DNA of 64,000 nucleotides from Rhodospirillales bacterium (GTDB taxonomy: Bacteria > Pseudomonadota > Alphaproteobacteria > Rhodospirillales > Casp-alpha2), in NCBI GenBank assembly GCA_023145215.1, contig JAGLED010000004.1, forward strand, positions 37,675 to 101,674. Reading direction: 5' to 3'. The translations under genes and the position numbers were made by a program. This document shows positions 18,926-26,354 of the stretch, piece by piece; position 1 is the stretch's first letter; each line of letters begins with the position of its first letter. The notes below the pieces were generated by a model that worked only from the letters and a program-made list of their open reading frames with translations, was not told where the DNA came from and did not search any database.

Positions 18926-19267
18926 GGTTCAGTGGACACGGTTCACGCCGGCATTAACCGGCGGAACCGTTGTTCGGTGATGTCGCGCCGCCGCCAGGCC
19001 GCGAAGCATCCGGAGATCGATTTCATTAAAGTCACGGGTGCCGTAGAAGGCCAGCGCCTGATGATGGCCCAGGTCTGAGCTTGGTTGGCAAGTGAGCCAA
19101 GGTTCCGGGGAGGCGTGATCTACGTCATACGCCCGGAACCGGCATGCGCGTAGGATACCGTTCGAACGGGGGAATCTTATGCGCCACAGAACCATCGCCA
19201 TGGACAAACCGCTTCGGCTACGGGATACCTGTCGGTGTCGCGTTGACCTAACCCGGGGGGTGACGGC
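18926..19267. other. Intergenic region after MttB-family gene
   Basis: About 340 bases with no convincing gene. It holds a strong hairpin (18938-18970) just after the methyltransferase stop and the leader of the following secreted protein. A 32-codon ORF (18980-19078) and a minus-strand ORF (18929-19207) were inspected and not accepted. Confidence 0.5.
18938..18970 (+). terminator. Probable terminator of MttB-family gene
   Basis: A 12-bp stem with one bulge, CGGTTCaCGCCGG / CCGGCGGAACCG, and a 6-nt loop, 13 bases after the stop codon. The following TTGTTC run is only moderately T-rich. Confidence 0.6.
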
Positions 19268-20266
19268 ATGACACGCTTGGCGCCATGGTTGTCGTCCGCG
19301 CTGCTGGTGGCTTTTATTCTAGCTGCGGGTGTGGCGCGTGCCGAGACGGTGGCGCTTCAGCTCAAACCCGTCGCTATGCCGGCTATCACCGATAAGGGGT
19401 ATCAGGGACGAACCACGTTCACGCCTTACGTGGAGGTCGAGAGCGAACAGGCCGCGCAGCGACTTTGCGTGCGGCTGCCCCGCTTCATGGACGCGGTCCT
19501 CGTCGCCTTGGAGGATAAACCGGTCCGCCTTGCCGATGTGGCGCTCGACATCGCATCGCGGCAATCCGATTTAAAGGCGCTCGCAGACACGTCCGTCGGT
19601 ACGGGGGTGTTCAAGGCGTTTTACCTGCTGCGTGGATCGAAAGACCGCGCCGAGGGGACGGAAGCTTACTTCATCGACGGCACGACGCGGGAATGCACGC
19701 CCATCAAGGCGCTGCCGTGGACGGTGGATACACCCGTCAATGCGGCGGAAACGATTACGCTCCCGCCGGCCGAGACGCAGCTTCAGGTGCCCCCGCCGGA
19801 TGCCGTGTCCGATCCTGCACCGGATGCGCCGTCACCGCTAACCGAAGCCGAATTGGATCGCGCAGAAGCGGAATTGCTGGCCGACCTGCCGACCGAACCC
19901 AAGCCGTTTCCGGGGGCGCCTGCGGGGGCAAAGAGGGGGGGCTCCCAGGATTTCGTGGTGATGGCGCTGGTGATCCTCGGTCTCGGTGGGGTGATGATGG
20001 TGCTCGGGAGTTACATCGGTTATCAGGTCGCCAAGATCCGCCGTGACCGGCGCCGCCGCGACCGCAGGATGGCGAAGAAGGACCGCCGTGCGAATGTCGA
20101 CCGGCGTCAGCGCAACGATGGCCCACCGGCGACCGGCGAGCGGCGGCAAGGGGCGGATCGCCGGGGTGGCGAGGAGCGCCGCAAGGGTGAAGACCGGCGG
20201 TTGAAGAAGGATCGCCGCGTCGAGCCGGAAGAGGGAATCGCGCCGGCACCCGAATCGGAAAACTGA
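19268..20266 (+). CDS. Secreted/membrane protein with Arg-rich repetitive cytoplasmic tail, unknown function
   Basis: A 332-residue protein of unrecognised family. An N-terminal signal peptide (PWLSSALLVAFILAAGVARA) is followed by a ~130-residue periplasmic domain with an RLCVRLPRFMDAVLVAL segment. A Pro/Glu-rich linker comes next, then one transmembrane helix (FVVMALVILGLGGVMMVLGSY, about 228-248). The cytoplasmic tail of about 75 residues is built from degenerate repeats of the type (D/E)RRxx(K/A)(D/E)RR, for example GERRQGADRR, GEERRKGEDRR, LKKDRR. Such alternating charged repeats suggest nucleic acid, membrane or protein scaffold binding, which is only a guess. It stands alone between two hairpin-bounded units. 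Confidence 0.72.
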   Translation: MTRLAPWLSSALLVAFILAAGVARAETVALQLKPVAMPAITDKGYQGRTTFTPYVEVESEQAAQRLCVRLPRFMDAVLVALEDKPVRLADVALDIASRQSDLKALADTSVGTGVFKAFYLLRGSKDRAEGTEAYFIDGTTRECTPIKALPWTVDTPVNAAETITLPPAETQLQVPPPDAVSDPAPDAPSPLTEAELDRAEAELLADLPTEPKPFPGAPAGAKRGGSQDFVVMALVILGLGGVMMVLGSYIGYQVAKIRRDRRRRDRRMAKKDRRANVDRRQRNDGPPATGERRQGADRRGGEERRKGEDRRLKKDRRVEPEEGIAPAPESEN

Positions 20267-20337
20267 CTTACGTCTCTTTCTTGAAGCCGCGCCAAACGCT
20301 AGTGTGAGCCGAGCGCACCCGGGTGAGGAGACGAGGC

Positions 20338-20781
20338 ATGGCGACCCAGCCGACGAAGACGACAGAGACCAGTTGGACCATTACGGGGGCCTCGGCAGAG
20401 ACCCGGGACAAGGTCAAAAAAGCCGCCGCCGCCGAGGGTATGACCATCCGCGCCTGGGTCGACAAGACCCTCAACGCCGCTGCGGACGGCAAGCTGAGCA
20501 CGGGTTCCAGAGGATCCGGCGGCGCCGATGCCAAAGCTTTGTCGGAGATGTCGGCGAAGCTCGACGACCTTCTGAAGCGCACGCCCGACGATCCCAAAGC
20601 CGCCGAAAAAGCGATGACCGAGCGCACCAGCGCGGCGATCCTGAAGGCGGTCGCGGCGGGGCTGAACGAGATGCAGCGCACCGCCAAAGACCAGGCGAGG
20701 ATCATCGAGGGCAAGCCCGCCAAGAAAAAAGCCAAGAAGCCGGCGCCCAAGAATCCGCCGAAATCCGGCGCCCGAGGCTGA
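20338..20781 (+). CDS. Small protein with RHH-like N-terminus and histone H1-like basic tail
   Basis: A 147-residue protein starting at ATG 20338 (MATQPTKTTETSWTI) after GGTGAGGAG. Residues ~15-50 (beta strand TSWTITGAS, then SAETRDKVKKAAAAEGMTIRAWVDKTL) resemble a ribbon-helix-helix DNA-binding unit, and the C-terminus is Lys/Ala/Pro-rich (KPAKKKAKKPAPK), like H1-type nucleoid proteins. Function is not established. It might be a nucleoid-associated or plasmid-type repressor protein. No toxin partner is visible next to it. Confidence 0.7.
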   Translation: MATQPTKTTETSWTITGASAETRDKVKKAAAAEGMTIRAWVDKTLNAAADGKLSTGSRGSGGADAKALSEMSAKLDDLLKRTPDDPKAAEKAMTERTSAAILKAVAAGLNEMQRTAKDQARIIEGKPAKKKAKKPAPKNPPKSGARG

Positions 20782-20978
20782 TACCGGATCAAGACCGCCG
20801 AACTGCAAAAACGTGCAGAAACCTGTCTCGATTCCCGTTCTAACGGCAAGAATTAACGAATTTTGCCCGGCTTTACTTGTCAAACGGGCGCACGTCCTCA
20901 TATTGGAAATAAGCCTGCCCCTGCTCGAGGGAACGTTGCACGCAGGCGCGTAAAACCACTAACGACGAAGGCAAATTA

Positions 20979-21359
20979 ATGAAAACGAAAAACTTGGCGC
21001 TTACCGCGCTGGTCACGCTTGCGCTCGGCGCATGCGCGACCGGGGAAGACATGAAATCCGACAACGCAAACGTGCTCAACGCGAAGGAACTGCAGGCCGT
21101 GTTCAAGCAGGGCGGCGGTACGTGCTCGTGGAAAGCCGGTGCGACCGAAGGTCAGGATTTCTATTACTCGACCGTTTCCAAATCGATGGGCGAAGCGGAC
21201 CGCAACATCGGCGCCGACACGATCCAGGGCACGTGGTCGCTCAAGGACAACCAGCTGTGCGTCAACTTCGGCACCGAGCAATGCTCGACGCTCGAGAAGA
21301 CGGGCAAGAAACAGTACAAGGCCACCTTCGGCGGCGTCGTCTACGACATGGGCTGCTGA
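20979..21359 (+). CDS. Small predicted outer-membrane/periplasmic lipoprotein
   Basis: 126 residues with a type II signal peptide and lipobox (VTLALGAC, Cys19). The mature domain has four Cys (TCSW, LCVNF, QCST, final DMGC) that could form two disulfides, and a GTWSLKDNQLCVNF beta motif. Family not recognised. It ends in a strong intrinsic terminator at 21393. Confidence 0.8.
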   Translation: MKTKNLALTALVTLALGACATGEDMKSDNANVLNAKELQAVFKQGGGTCSWKAGATEGQDFYYSTVSKSMGEADRNIGADTIQGTWSLKDNQLCVNFGTEQCSTLEKTGKKQYKATFGGVVYDMGC

Positions 21360-21392
21360 TCGGCTTCGGATCACGGAGCCGCTCCGATTTGG

Positions 21393-21424
21393 AAAAGGAC
21401 GTGGCCGAGGCTGCGTCCTTTTTT
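21393..21424 (+). terminator. Intrinsic terminator after lipoprotein gene
   Basis: A 9-bp perfect stem AAAAGGACG / CGTCCTTTT with a 12-nt loop that runs straight into T residues, 33 bases after the lipoprotein stop. It also shows that the track ORF 21032-22372 spans two separate genes. Confidence 0.9.
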
Positions 21425-21505
21425 ATTGGTGATGGGGACGGTGTACCCTATACCCGGAGGCGGCATTTCAACATCGGGCCATTCCCGGTGAAGCAGGGGG
21501 ACGAT

Positions 21506-22372
21506 ATGAAGCTGATGATGTTCGAGAACGGCGCCGAAGCGCGCCTCGGCGTGGTCGACGGCGAACGGGTCACAGACGTTGCCGCGTGCGATCCGGCGCT
21601 GCCCGCGACGATGATCGCACTGATCAACGGCGGTGCGGATGCGCTGACGACCCTTTCCGACGCGTTCGCCAACGCGCCGGAAAGCGTCAAGCATGCACTG
21701 GCCGACGTAAAGCCGGCACTGCCGATCGCCAGGCCCGGCAAGTTCGTGTGCGTCGGTCTCAACTATGCGGCACATGCCGCCGAAGGCGGCCACGACATCC
21801 CCGAATACCCGTCGCTGTTTCCGCGTTACAATTCGTCGCTGATCGCCGCGGGGCAACCGGTGATCCGGCCCACGGTGTCGGAGCAGCTCGACTACGAGGT
21901 TGAACTTACCATCGTCATCGGCAAGGGCGGCCGGCATATATCCGAACAAGACGCGCTCGATCACGTGTTCGGCTACACCATCTTCAACGACGTCTCGGTG
22001 CGTGACTTCCAACGCAAGACGAAGCAATGGACGCAGGGTAAGAACTTCGACGGCACCGGCCCGCTGGGCCCCGTCGTCGTCACGCCCGACGAACTGCCGG
22101 CCGGCGCGTCCGGGCTTCGGATCACCAGCCGCGTCAACGGCGAGACGCGTCAGGATTCCAACACCGCCGACATGATTTTTTCGACCGCGAAGATCATCGC
22201 CATCCTGTCGGAGTTCATGACGCTGGAGCCCGGCGACGTGATCGCGACCGGCACCCCGTCCGGCGTCGCGCACGCGATGAAACCGCCCGGCTGGATGAAG
22301 CCCGGCGACACGGTCGAGGCCGAGATCGAGGGGATCGGGATCCTTAGTAACCCGGTCGTCGCCGAGAGCTGA
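21506..22372 (+). CDS. Fumarylacetoacetate hydrolase (FAH) family protein
   Basis: The track ORF begins inside the lipoprotein gene; ATG 21506 (MKLMMFENGAEARLG), with AGGGGG upstream, gives 288 residues, normal for single-domain FAH enzymes. Metal ligands appear in LDYEVELTIVIG (two acidic residues) and in FNDVSVRD. FVCVGLNYAAHAAEGG, KNFDGTGPLGPVVV and LEPGDVIATGTPSGVAHAM are family blocks. The family cleaves or decarboxylates C-C bonds in ring-cleavage products (acylpyruvates, oxaloacetate, ureidoglycolate-type substrates). The substrate cannot be read here. Confidence 0.92.
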   Translation: MKLMMFENGAEARLGVVDGERVTDVAACDPALPATMIALINGGADALTTLSDAFANAPESVKHALADVKPALPIARPGKFVCVGLNYAAHAAEGGHDIPEYPSLFPRYNSSLIAAGQPVIRPTVSEQLDYEVELTIVIGKGGRHISEQDALDHVFGYTIFNDVSVRDFQRKTKQWTQGKNFDGTGPLGPVVVTPDELPAGASGLRITSRVNGETRQDSNTADMIFSTAKIIAILSEFMTLEPGDVIATGTPSGVAHAMKPPGWMKPGDTVEAEIEGIGILSNPVVAES

Positions 22373-22401
22373 GCTCCGCTGGCGCGTATGCACTCCCGTC
22401 A

Positions 22402-22533
22402 TGCTGAACTTGATTCAGCATCCATAAGATCCTTCGAGACGCTCGCAACGCGCGCGCCTCCCGATGAGGGATATTCAATGCGACCTCATGCCGAGGAAGC
22501 CCGCCGGGCTGTCTCGAAGCATCAAGTTCAGGG
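22402..22533. repeat. REP-like inverted doublet, copy A1
   Basis: Opens with a perfect hairpin TGCTGAA-N5-TTCAGCA, then ATCCTTCGAGACGC...CGATGAGGG facing CCTCATGCCGAGGAAGCC...GTCTCGAAGCATC. The two units are inverted relative to each other. The same units recur at 58217, 59221 and 63541. Confidence 0.75.
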
Positions 22534-22627
22534 CGGCGCGCCCCATCTTCCCAATAGGGATTGAGGTTAGAGCCTGCTCCCGCAAAGGCGGGGGTGAGGG
22601 GACAACCGACTTGGGTTATAATGTCCG

Positions 22628-23395
22628 ATGCTCCTCGAAGCGCTTAAATACCTGACCACGCCGTGCCCGCCGCCGTTCCGGCGCATGGGGTATCTCAAGG
22701 AACTGATCGCGACCGAGGCCAGGTATCGACGCAACCGCGCGACCTGGCAGCCGCATCTGGACCGCACCCGCGCGGTCATCGCAAGGGCCGTCGAGGCGAC
22801 GCAACAGCGGCGGCTGGCGGTGGTCTTCGGCGCCGGGATGCTGGCGGATATCCCGCTCGACGTTCTTGCCGGGGCGTTCGACAGGGTGCGGCTGGTCGAC
22901 GTCTGTTTTCTGCGGGCAACGCGCCGGTCGGCGGCGCGCCATGCCCATGTCGAACTGCTGACGTGCGACATCACCGGTGTGGTCGGGCCGCTGCTGGCAG
23001 GCGAATTGCCGGCGCCGGACCTGCCGCCGGGCGTCTCGCTCGCGGATGCCGATCTGGCGGTTTCGGCAAACGTCCTCGCACAGTTGCCGCTGGTGCCGCT
23101 CGATTGTCTTCGGCGCACCCGGCCTGACATCGACGACGCGGCGCTGGAGAGGTTCGCCCAAGCGATCATCCGCGCCCATCTGGTGCTGCTGGAAACCTGC
23201 GGCGGTACGCGCTGCCTGATCACCGAGGTCGAACGCCAGGTCCGTGACGGCGAGCGCCTCATCGATTCCGTCGATCCGCTCAGGGGCGTGCTGCCGGACC
23301 GCGACGGCGAGGAATGGGTCTGGGATATCGCGCCCCGGCCCGAACTTGTGCCCGACGCGGATATCCGCAACCGGGTCAGGGGGCTGGTGTGGTAG
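22628..23395 (+). CDS. Conserved hypothetical protein, possible SAM-binding Rossmann fold
   Basis: 255 residues, soluble. LAVVFGAGMLADIPLDVL resembles a SAM-binding motif I loop. VRLVDVCF could be motif II with an acidic strand end, and ELLTCDITG plus ADLAVSANVLAQLPL fit later methyltransferase strands. The pattern suggests a class I methyltransferase-like fold, but no catalytic signature was recognised. It is followed by yqaA 47 bases later on the same strand, so the two may be cotranscribed. Confidence 0.75.
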   Translation: MLLEALKYLTTPCPPPFRRMGYLKELIATEARYRRNRATWQPHLDRTRAVIARAVEATQQRRLAVVFGAGMLADIPLDVLAGAFDRVRLVDVCFLRATRRSAARHAHVELLTCDITGVVGPLLAGELPAPDLPPGVSLADADLAVSANVLAQLPLVPLDCLRRTRPDIDDAALERFAQAIIRAHLVLLETCGGTRCLITEVERQVRDGERLIDSVDPLRGVLPDRDGEEWVWDIAPRPELVPDADIRNRVRGLVW

Positions 23396-23442
23396 GCACG
23401 GTTTCATCTGGCCACGGGCGGCGGGGTTCCTTACGGTGACGC

Positions 23443-23880
23443 ATGCTTGATTTCGGTGTTTACGGCGGGCTCTTCGGGGTTGCCTTTCTGGCCGCGACGA
23501 TCCTGCCGGCGCAGTCGGAAATCGGTCTCGTCGCATTGGTCATCAATGACGAACACTCCATTCCCCTACTGATCGCCGTTGCAAGTATCGGCAACACGCT
23601 GGGTGCGGTCGTCAACTGGGCCATTGGGCGCGGCGTCGAACGGTTCCGGGACAAAAAGTGGTTCCCCGCATCGCCCAGACAACTCGACCGGGCGACGGGC
23701 TGGTATCATAAGTACGGGCGCTGGAGTTTGTTATTAAGCTGGGCGCCGTTCGTCGGCGACCCCTTAACGCTCGCGGCCGGCGTGCTGCGCGAGCCGTTCT
23801 GGTCGTTCTTCCTGCTGGTCGCGTTCGCCAAGACGGCGCGCTACATCGTCACCGCCGCCATCGCCATGAACTGGATTTGA
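23443..23880 (+). CDS. yqaA: YqaA family DedA-like membrane protein
   Basis: 145 residues with four hydrophobic segments. FLAATILPAQSE and GNTLGAVVNWAIGRGVERF match YqaA, a short DedA/SNARE-associated relative, and WAPFVGDPLTLAAGVLR is its most conserved block. The protein likely acts in inner-membrane lipid or ion homeostasis by family analogy. Its last ~90 bases are duplicated at 25392-25490 (see that entry). Confidence 0.9.
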   Translation: MLDFGVYGGLFGVAFLAATILPAQSEIGLVALVINDEHSIPLLIAVASIGNTLGAVVNWAIGRGVERFRDKKWFPASPRQLDRATGWYHKYGRWSLLLSWAPFVGDPLTLAAGVLREPFWSFFLLVAFAKTARYIVTAAIAMNWI

Positions 23881-23892
23881 GGCTTCGCCTGT

Positions 23893-24798
23893 TTAACGCT
23901 TTGGGCAAGTATCGGTATCCGGCGGCCGCTCGCGCAGCGGCACAAGGGCCGTGACAGCGCCGTGTTCTTCTTTGAACGTGATATCCAGACGCGTCCCGAT
24001 TGCCGGACCGGCTGGTCTCGCGCCCGTGGCGAAATCCGGATCGATGTAGGTACGGTACACGACAGTATTGCCATGGGCCCGGTCAACTTCGGGTGGTGTC
24101 GCGAAGGACGCGTCATCGAGGGCGGCGATGAATATATCCGTATCGTCCGTCTGTCCGCCGTCCGTGCAGATGCCGATAAGAATATCGGCGCCGTCGCCGG
24201 ACATCGCGGCCCATGCAATGTGCGTCGGCGCCTCCGGTGCGTCGTTTCGGTGCGGCAACGCCTTACGGGCAAATTCGACGATGGCGGCATGTGGGGATTT
24301 TAGCTCGGCCCCGCGCGGCAGCTCCAGTGAAACCGCCGCCGTATGGGGAATGCAGGCGTCCCGGCAGATGCCGAGCGAAATATCCGCGTCGAACAGAATA
24401 TCCCGCGCGGTTCCCTTAAGATGCAATTCCAGTGGGATCACCGTCCTGCCGGCGTACCCGATGGTTGAGAGGGCAGGGGTCCGCTCGTGCACAAAGCGTG
24501 TCGGCGCGGGCCACAAGATGTCGGCGCGCAGCACGCTTGACGATGCCGCGGGGGTGATGGTGAGCGGCATGCCGAACGGGCCCGGTGAGCGCCAGTAGGT
24601 CTTCCAGCCGGGCGCGAGATCGATCACGAGCGCGGCGGAAATCCGATCGGCGTTTGCAGGTACACGGGCGAGGGCGGCGACGGCGTCGATGCGCACAAAT
24701 GGAGGATCGGCGGCGTGAACGCCGGACGCCGTAACGGGCGGCAGCGACGCGATTACCATGACGGCCAGCGCCAGCCGCCGGACATGCACACGCATCAT
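23893..24798 (-). CDS. DsbD-alpha/ScsB-type periplasmic thiol-redox domain protein
   Basis: About 301 residues from ATG 24798 (MMRVHVRRLALAVMV) with a signal peptide ending near HAADPPF. Downstream, PGWKTYWRSPGPFGMP is the block that opens the DsbD N-terminal domain, and ISLGICRDACIP holds the reactive Cys pair of that domain. The CcdA-like membrane domain and C-terminal thioredoxin domain of full-length DsbD/ScsB are missing, so this is a stand-alone alpha domain. It lies 20 bases downstream of a lipoprotein with a CPYC thioredoxin motif on the same strand, a plausible redox partner. The pair lies between two copies of the yqaA 3' end. Confidence 0.82.
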   Translation of the reverse strand: MMRVHVRRLALAVMVIASLPPVTASGVHAADPPFVRIDAVAALARVPANADRISAALVIDLAPGWKTYWRSPGPFGMPLTITPAASSSVLRADILWPAPTRFVHERTPALSTIGYAGRTVIPLELHLKGTARDILFDADISLGICRDACIPHTAAVSLELPRGAELKSPHAAIVEFARKALPHRNDAPEAPTHIAWAAMSGDGADILIGICTDGGQTDDTDIFIAALDDASFATPPEVDRAHGNTVVYRTYIDPDFATGARPAGPAIGTRLDITFKEEHGAVTALVPLRERPPDTDTCPKR

Positions 24799-24818
24799 CG
24801 GTGTCCGGTTCCCAAACG

Positions 24819-25259
24819 TCAGCCCGTCAGGCGGCTCAGTAAGGGAATAACCTCGCTCTTGAACCGGTGCGTGCCGAACGCGTTCAATTTCAGGTCGCGC
24901 CCCTCCAATACGAGGAACCGGGGCGTTCCGCGCGATACCTCGGTTTCGCCGCGGACCCATTCCAGATGATCCGGCCAGTCTTCATCATTGTCGGTGTCCT
25001 GAAAGCGGGCGGTCCTGACCCAGGTGAAATAGACCTTCTTGGCCAAGTCGGAGTTGCTGTACTCTTTCAGATCCCACCCCTCGAAGTCTTTGCAGTAAGG
25101 ACAGTTGTCGGCGCCGATGTATACCAGATGAACGGTGTCGGCGGCGTAAAGCTCGGCTGGGTCGTTGCTGACCTTGAGCGGCTTCATCTCCGGCGCCTGA
25201 CATGCTGTCAGTGTAAAAAATACGAGTAAGAGGGAAGATAAGCGGAACGTCATTTTCAC
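24819..25259 (-). CDS. Thioredoxin-fold lipoprotein with CPYC motif
   Basis: 146 residues from GTG 25259, which sits 5 nt after GAGGAGG. A lipobox (LVFFTLTAC) predicts lipid anchoring. The mature part carries a thioredoxin-type active site in YIGADNCPYCKDFEGW and a cis-Pro-like position in RGTPRFLVLEG, so it is probably a membrane-attached periplasmic thiol oxidoreductase. First gene of the two-gene unit with the DsbD-alpha protein. The leader sequence on its 5' side (25300-25390) is much more AT-rich than the surroundings. Confidence 0.88.
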   Translation of the reverse strand: MKMTFRLSSLLLVFFTLTACQAPEMKPLKVSNDPAELYAADTVHLVYIGADNCPYCKDFEGWDLKEYSNSDLAKKVYFTWVRTARFQDTDNDEDWPDHLEWVRGETEVSRGTPRFLVLEGRDLKLNAFGTHRFKSEVIPLLSRLTG

Positions 25260-25391
25260 GAAAACCTCCTCATGCAGTCGCGAAATTCTAAGTGTTCGTG
25301 TCGTCTTCCGCTATATGTAAATCACTGTAATATGTTGTTTTTATATAAAGATTTCGAAGAATTTCTTGACGGAGTCAAATGAAAGAAAAGC

Positions 25392-25490
25392 GAACCGCTC
25401 TGGTCGTTCTTCCTGCTGGTCGCGTTCGCCAAGACGGCGCGCTACATCGTTACCGCCGCCATCGCCATGAACTGGATTTGAGGGTTCGCC
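25392..25490 (+). pseudogene. Duplicated 3' fragment of yqaA
   Basis: About 99 bases match 23791-23889 with only a handful of differences (GAGCCGTTC vs GAACCGCTC, ATCGTCACC vs ATCGTTACC, and three more at the end). The match includes the yqaA stop codon and a few bases beyond. There is no start or upstream yqaA sequence, so this is a remnant. It lies in the same orientation as yqaA and marks the right border of the DsbD-alpha/thioredoxin segment. Confidence 0.92.
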
Positions 25491-25692
25491 CCCTCACCTA
25501 ACCTCTCCCCCTAAAAGGGGGAGAGGGATTAGAGCGTGATGTTGCGACAGGGTGCCTTCTCCCTTGGGAGAAGGACAGGATGAGGGGCCCCTCACCCGGC
25601 GCGCGATGCGCGCCACCCTCTCCCGGGGGAGAGGGATATACCGGCTGGGTCCCTCTTCCCCAGCTTGCTGGGGGAGAGGACAGGTGATGGGG
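25489..25692. repeat. Composite MITE-like CT/AG-rich element, copy B1
   Basis: Begins CCCCCTCACCTAACCTCTCC and ends with GGGGGAGAGGACAGGTGATGG, the terminal inverted repeat shared with copies at 60964 and 63396. A shorter relative (CCCCTCACCCGG...ACCCTCTCCC) is embedded in the middle, so the element looks nested. Confidence 0.75.
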
Positions 25693-25721
25693 AATCAGGT
25701 GAGGGGGGCTGCAGTTATGCG

Positions 25722-26354
25722 TCACCCCACCTTAAGGCCGTACTCCTGAGATGCGTCCTCGAGCCAGGTCCAGAGATAGGTCGAGAAGCTCCTGAGCGTG
25801 TAAAGTTCGTACGTCGGGTCGCCGTTTTTGGCGGTCGCGGTGTGGATCAGCATGACGCCGACCTTGGAAACGATGGTCTGCGCACACTGCCCGGGACCGA
25901 ACACGGACGGGTGCAGGTCGAGCGCGCATCCCTTTTGCAGCACTTCCCGCGCGCGCGGGCCGGAAATCTCGATGCACGTGCGGGCGTGCGTCGAGTCTGT
26001 AACCGCCGCATGCAATCCGTCGACTTTCAGATTCTTCCAAAGTGCGTTCAGTGCGCGTTCGGCGCCCTCGGGCTTGGTGATCACCAGCCATTCGTCGGGA
26101 CCCAGCCACATGATGCGCGTCGTCGACGGCTTGCCCGATACGGTGTTCGGGTCGACGGGCGGCGACAGCTTGACGGCTTTCTGCACGGCGTCGACGAAGG
26201 TCTTGTCCGTCACGTCGCCGCGGATGTTGATGAGGCCCCGGTAGGGGATTTCGGTCATCGTCACGCCGGTGCCGGAAAGTTCGGCGTCTTCGTGCGCCCG
26301 GGCGCCGAGGCCCAGGTGCGCGAGCGGGCTTCTGAGGCGGTAAGCGTCAACCAT
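25722..26354 (-). CDS. soxG: Sarcosine oxidase gamma subunit
   Basis: 210 residues, last gene of soxBDAG, starting 8 bases inside the 3' end of soxA. The N-terminal SPLAHLG segment and MWLGPDEWLVI with DSTHARTCIEISGPRAREVLQKGCALDL are the recognised gamma-subunit blocks, with a small GcvT-like fold. It is a structural subunit of the heterotetrameric enzyme at the folate end. Length is typical. Confidence 0.95.
   Translation of the reverse strand: MVDAYRLRSPLAHLGLGARAHEDAELSGTGVTMTEIPYRGLINIRGDVTDKTFVDAVQKAVKLSPPVDPNTVSGKPSTTRIMWLGPDEWLVITKPEGAERALNALWKNLKVDGLHAAVTDSTHARTCIEISGPRAREVLQKGCALDLHPSVFGPGQCAQTIVSKVGVMLIHTATAKNGDPTYELYTLRSFSTYLWTWLEDASQEYGLKVG

Larger units (their letters stand above)
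25260..25721. other. Intergenic region: AT-rich leader, gene fragment and repeats
   Basis: About 460 bases. 25260-25378 is AT-rich and should hold the promoter of the thioredoxin gene. 25392-25490 is a copy of the yqaA 3' end, and 25489-25692 is a composite CT/AG-rich repeat. No complete gene is present. Confidence 0.7.

Noticed and set aside
18980-19078. 32-codon ORF (MSRRRQAAKHPEIDF...)
   Set aside because: No ribosome-binding site, follows directly on a terminator hairpin, and no family resemblance; kept out for lack of support.
18929-19207. 92-residue minus-strand ORF after the MttB-family gene
   Set aside because: No ribosome site, crosses the terminator hairpin, composition not protein-like.
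21032-21505. N-terminal part of track ORF 21032-22372 (446 residues)
   Set aside because: It overlaps the lipoprotein gene and passes through a strong terminator; the FAH protein starts at 21506.
25379-25501. ORF starting ATGAAAGAAAAGCG that runs into the duplicated yqaA tail
   Set aside because: It reads the yqaA fragment in the wrong frame and stops in the repeat, so it is a junction product and not a gene; it may mark the start of a lost gene.
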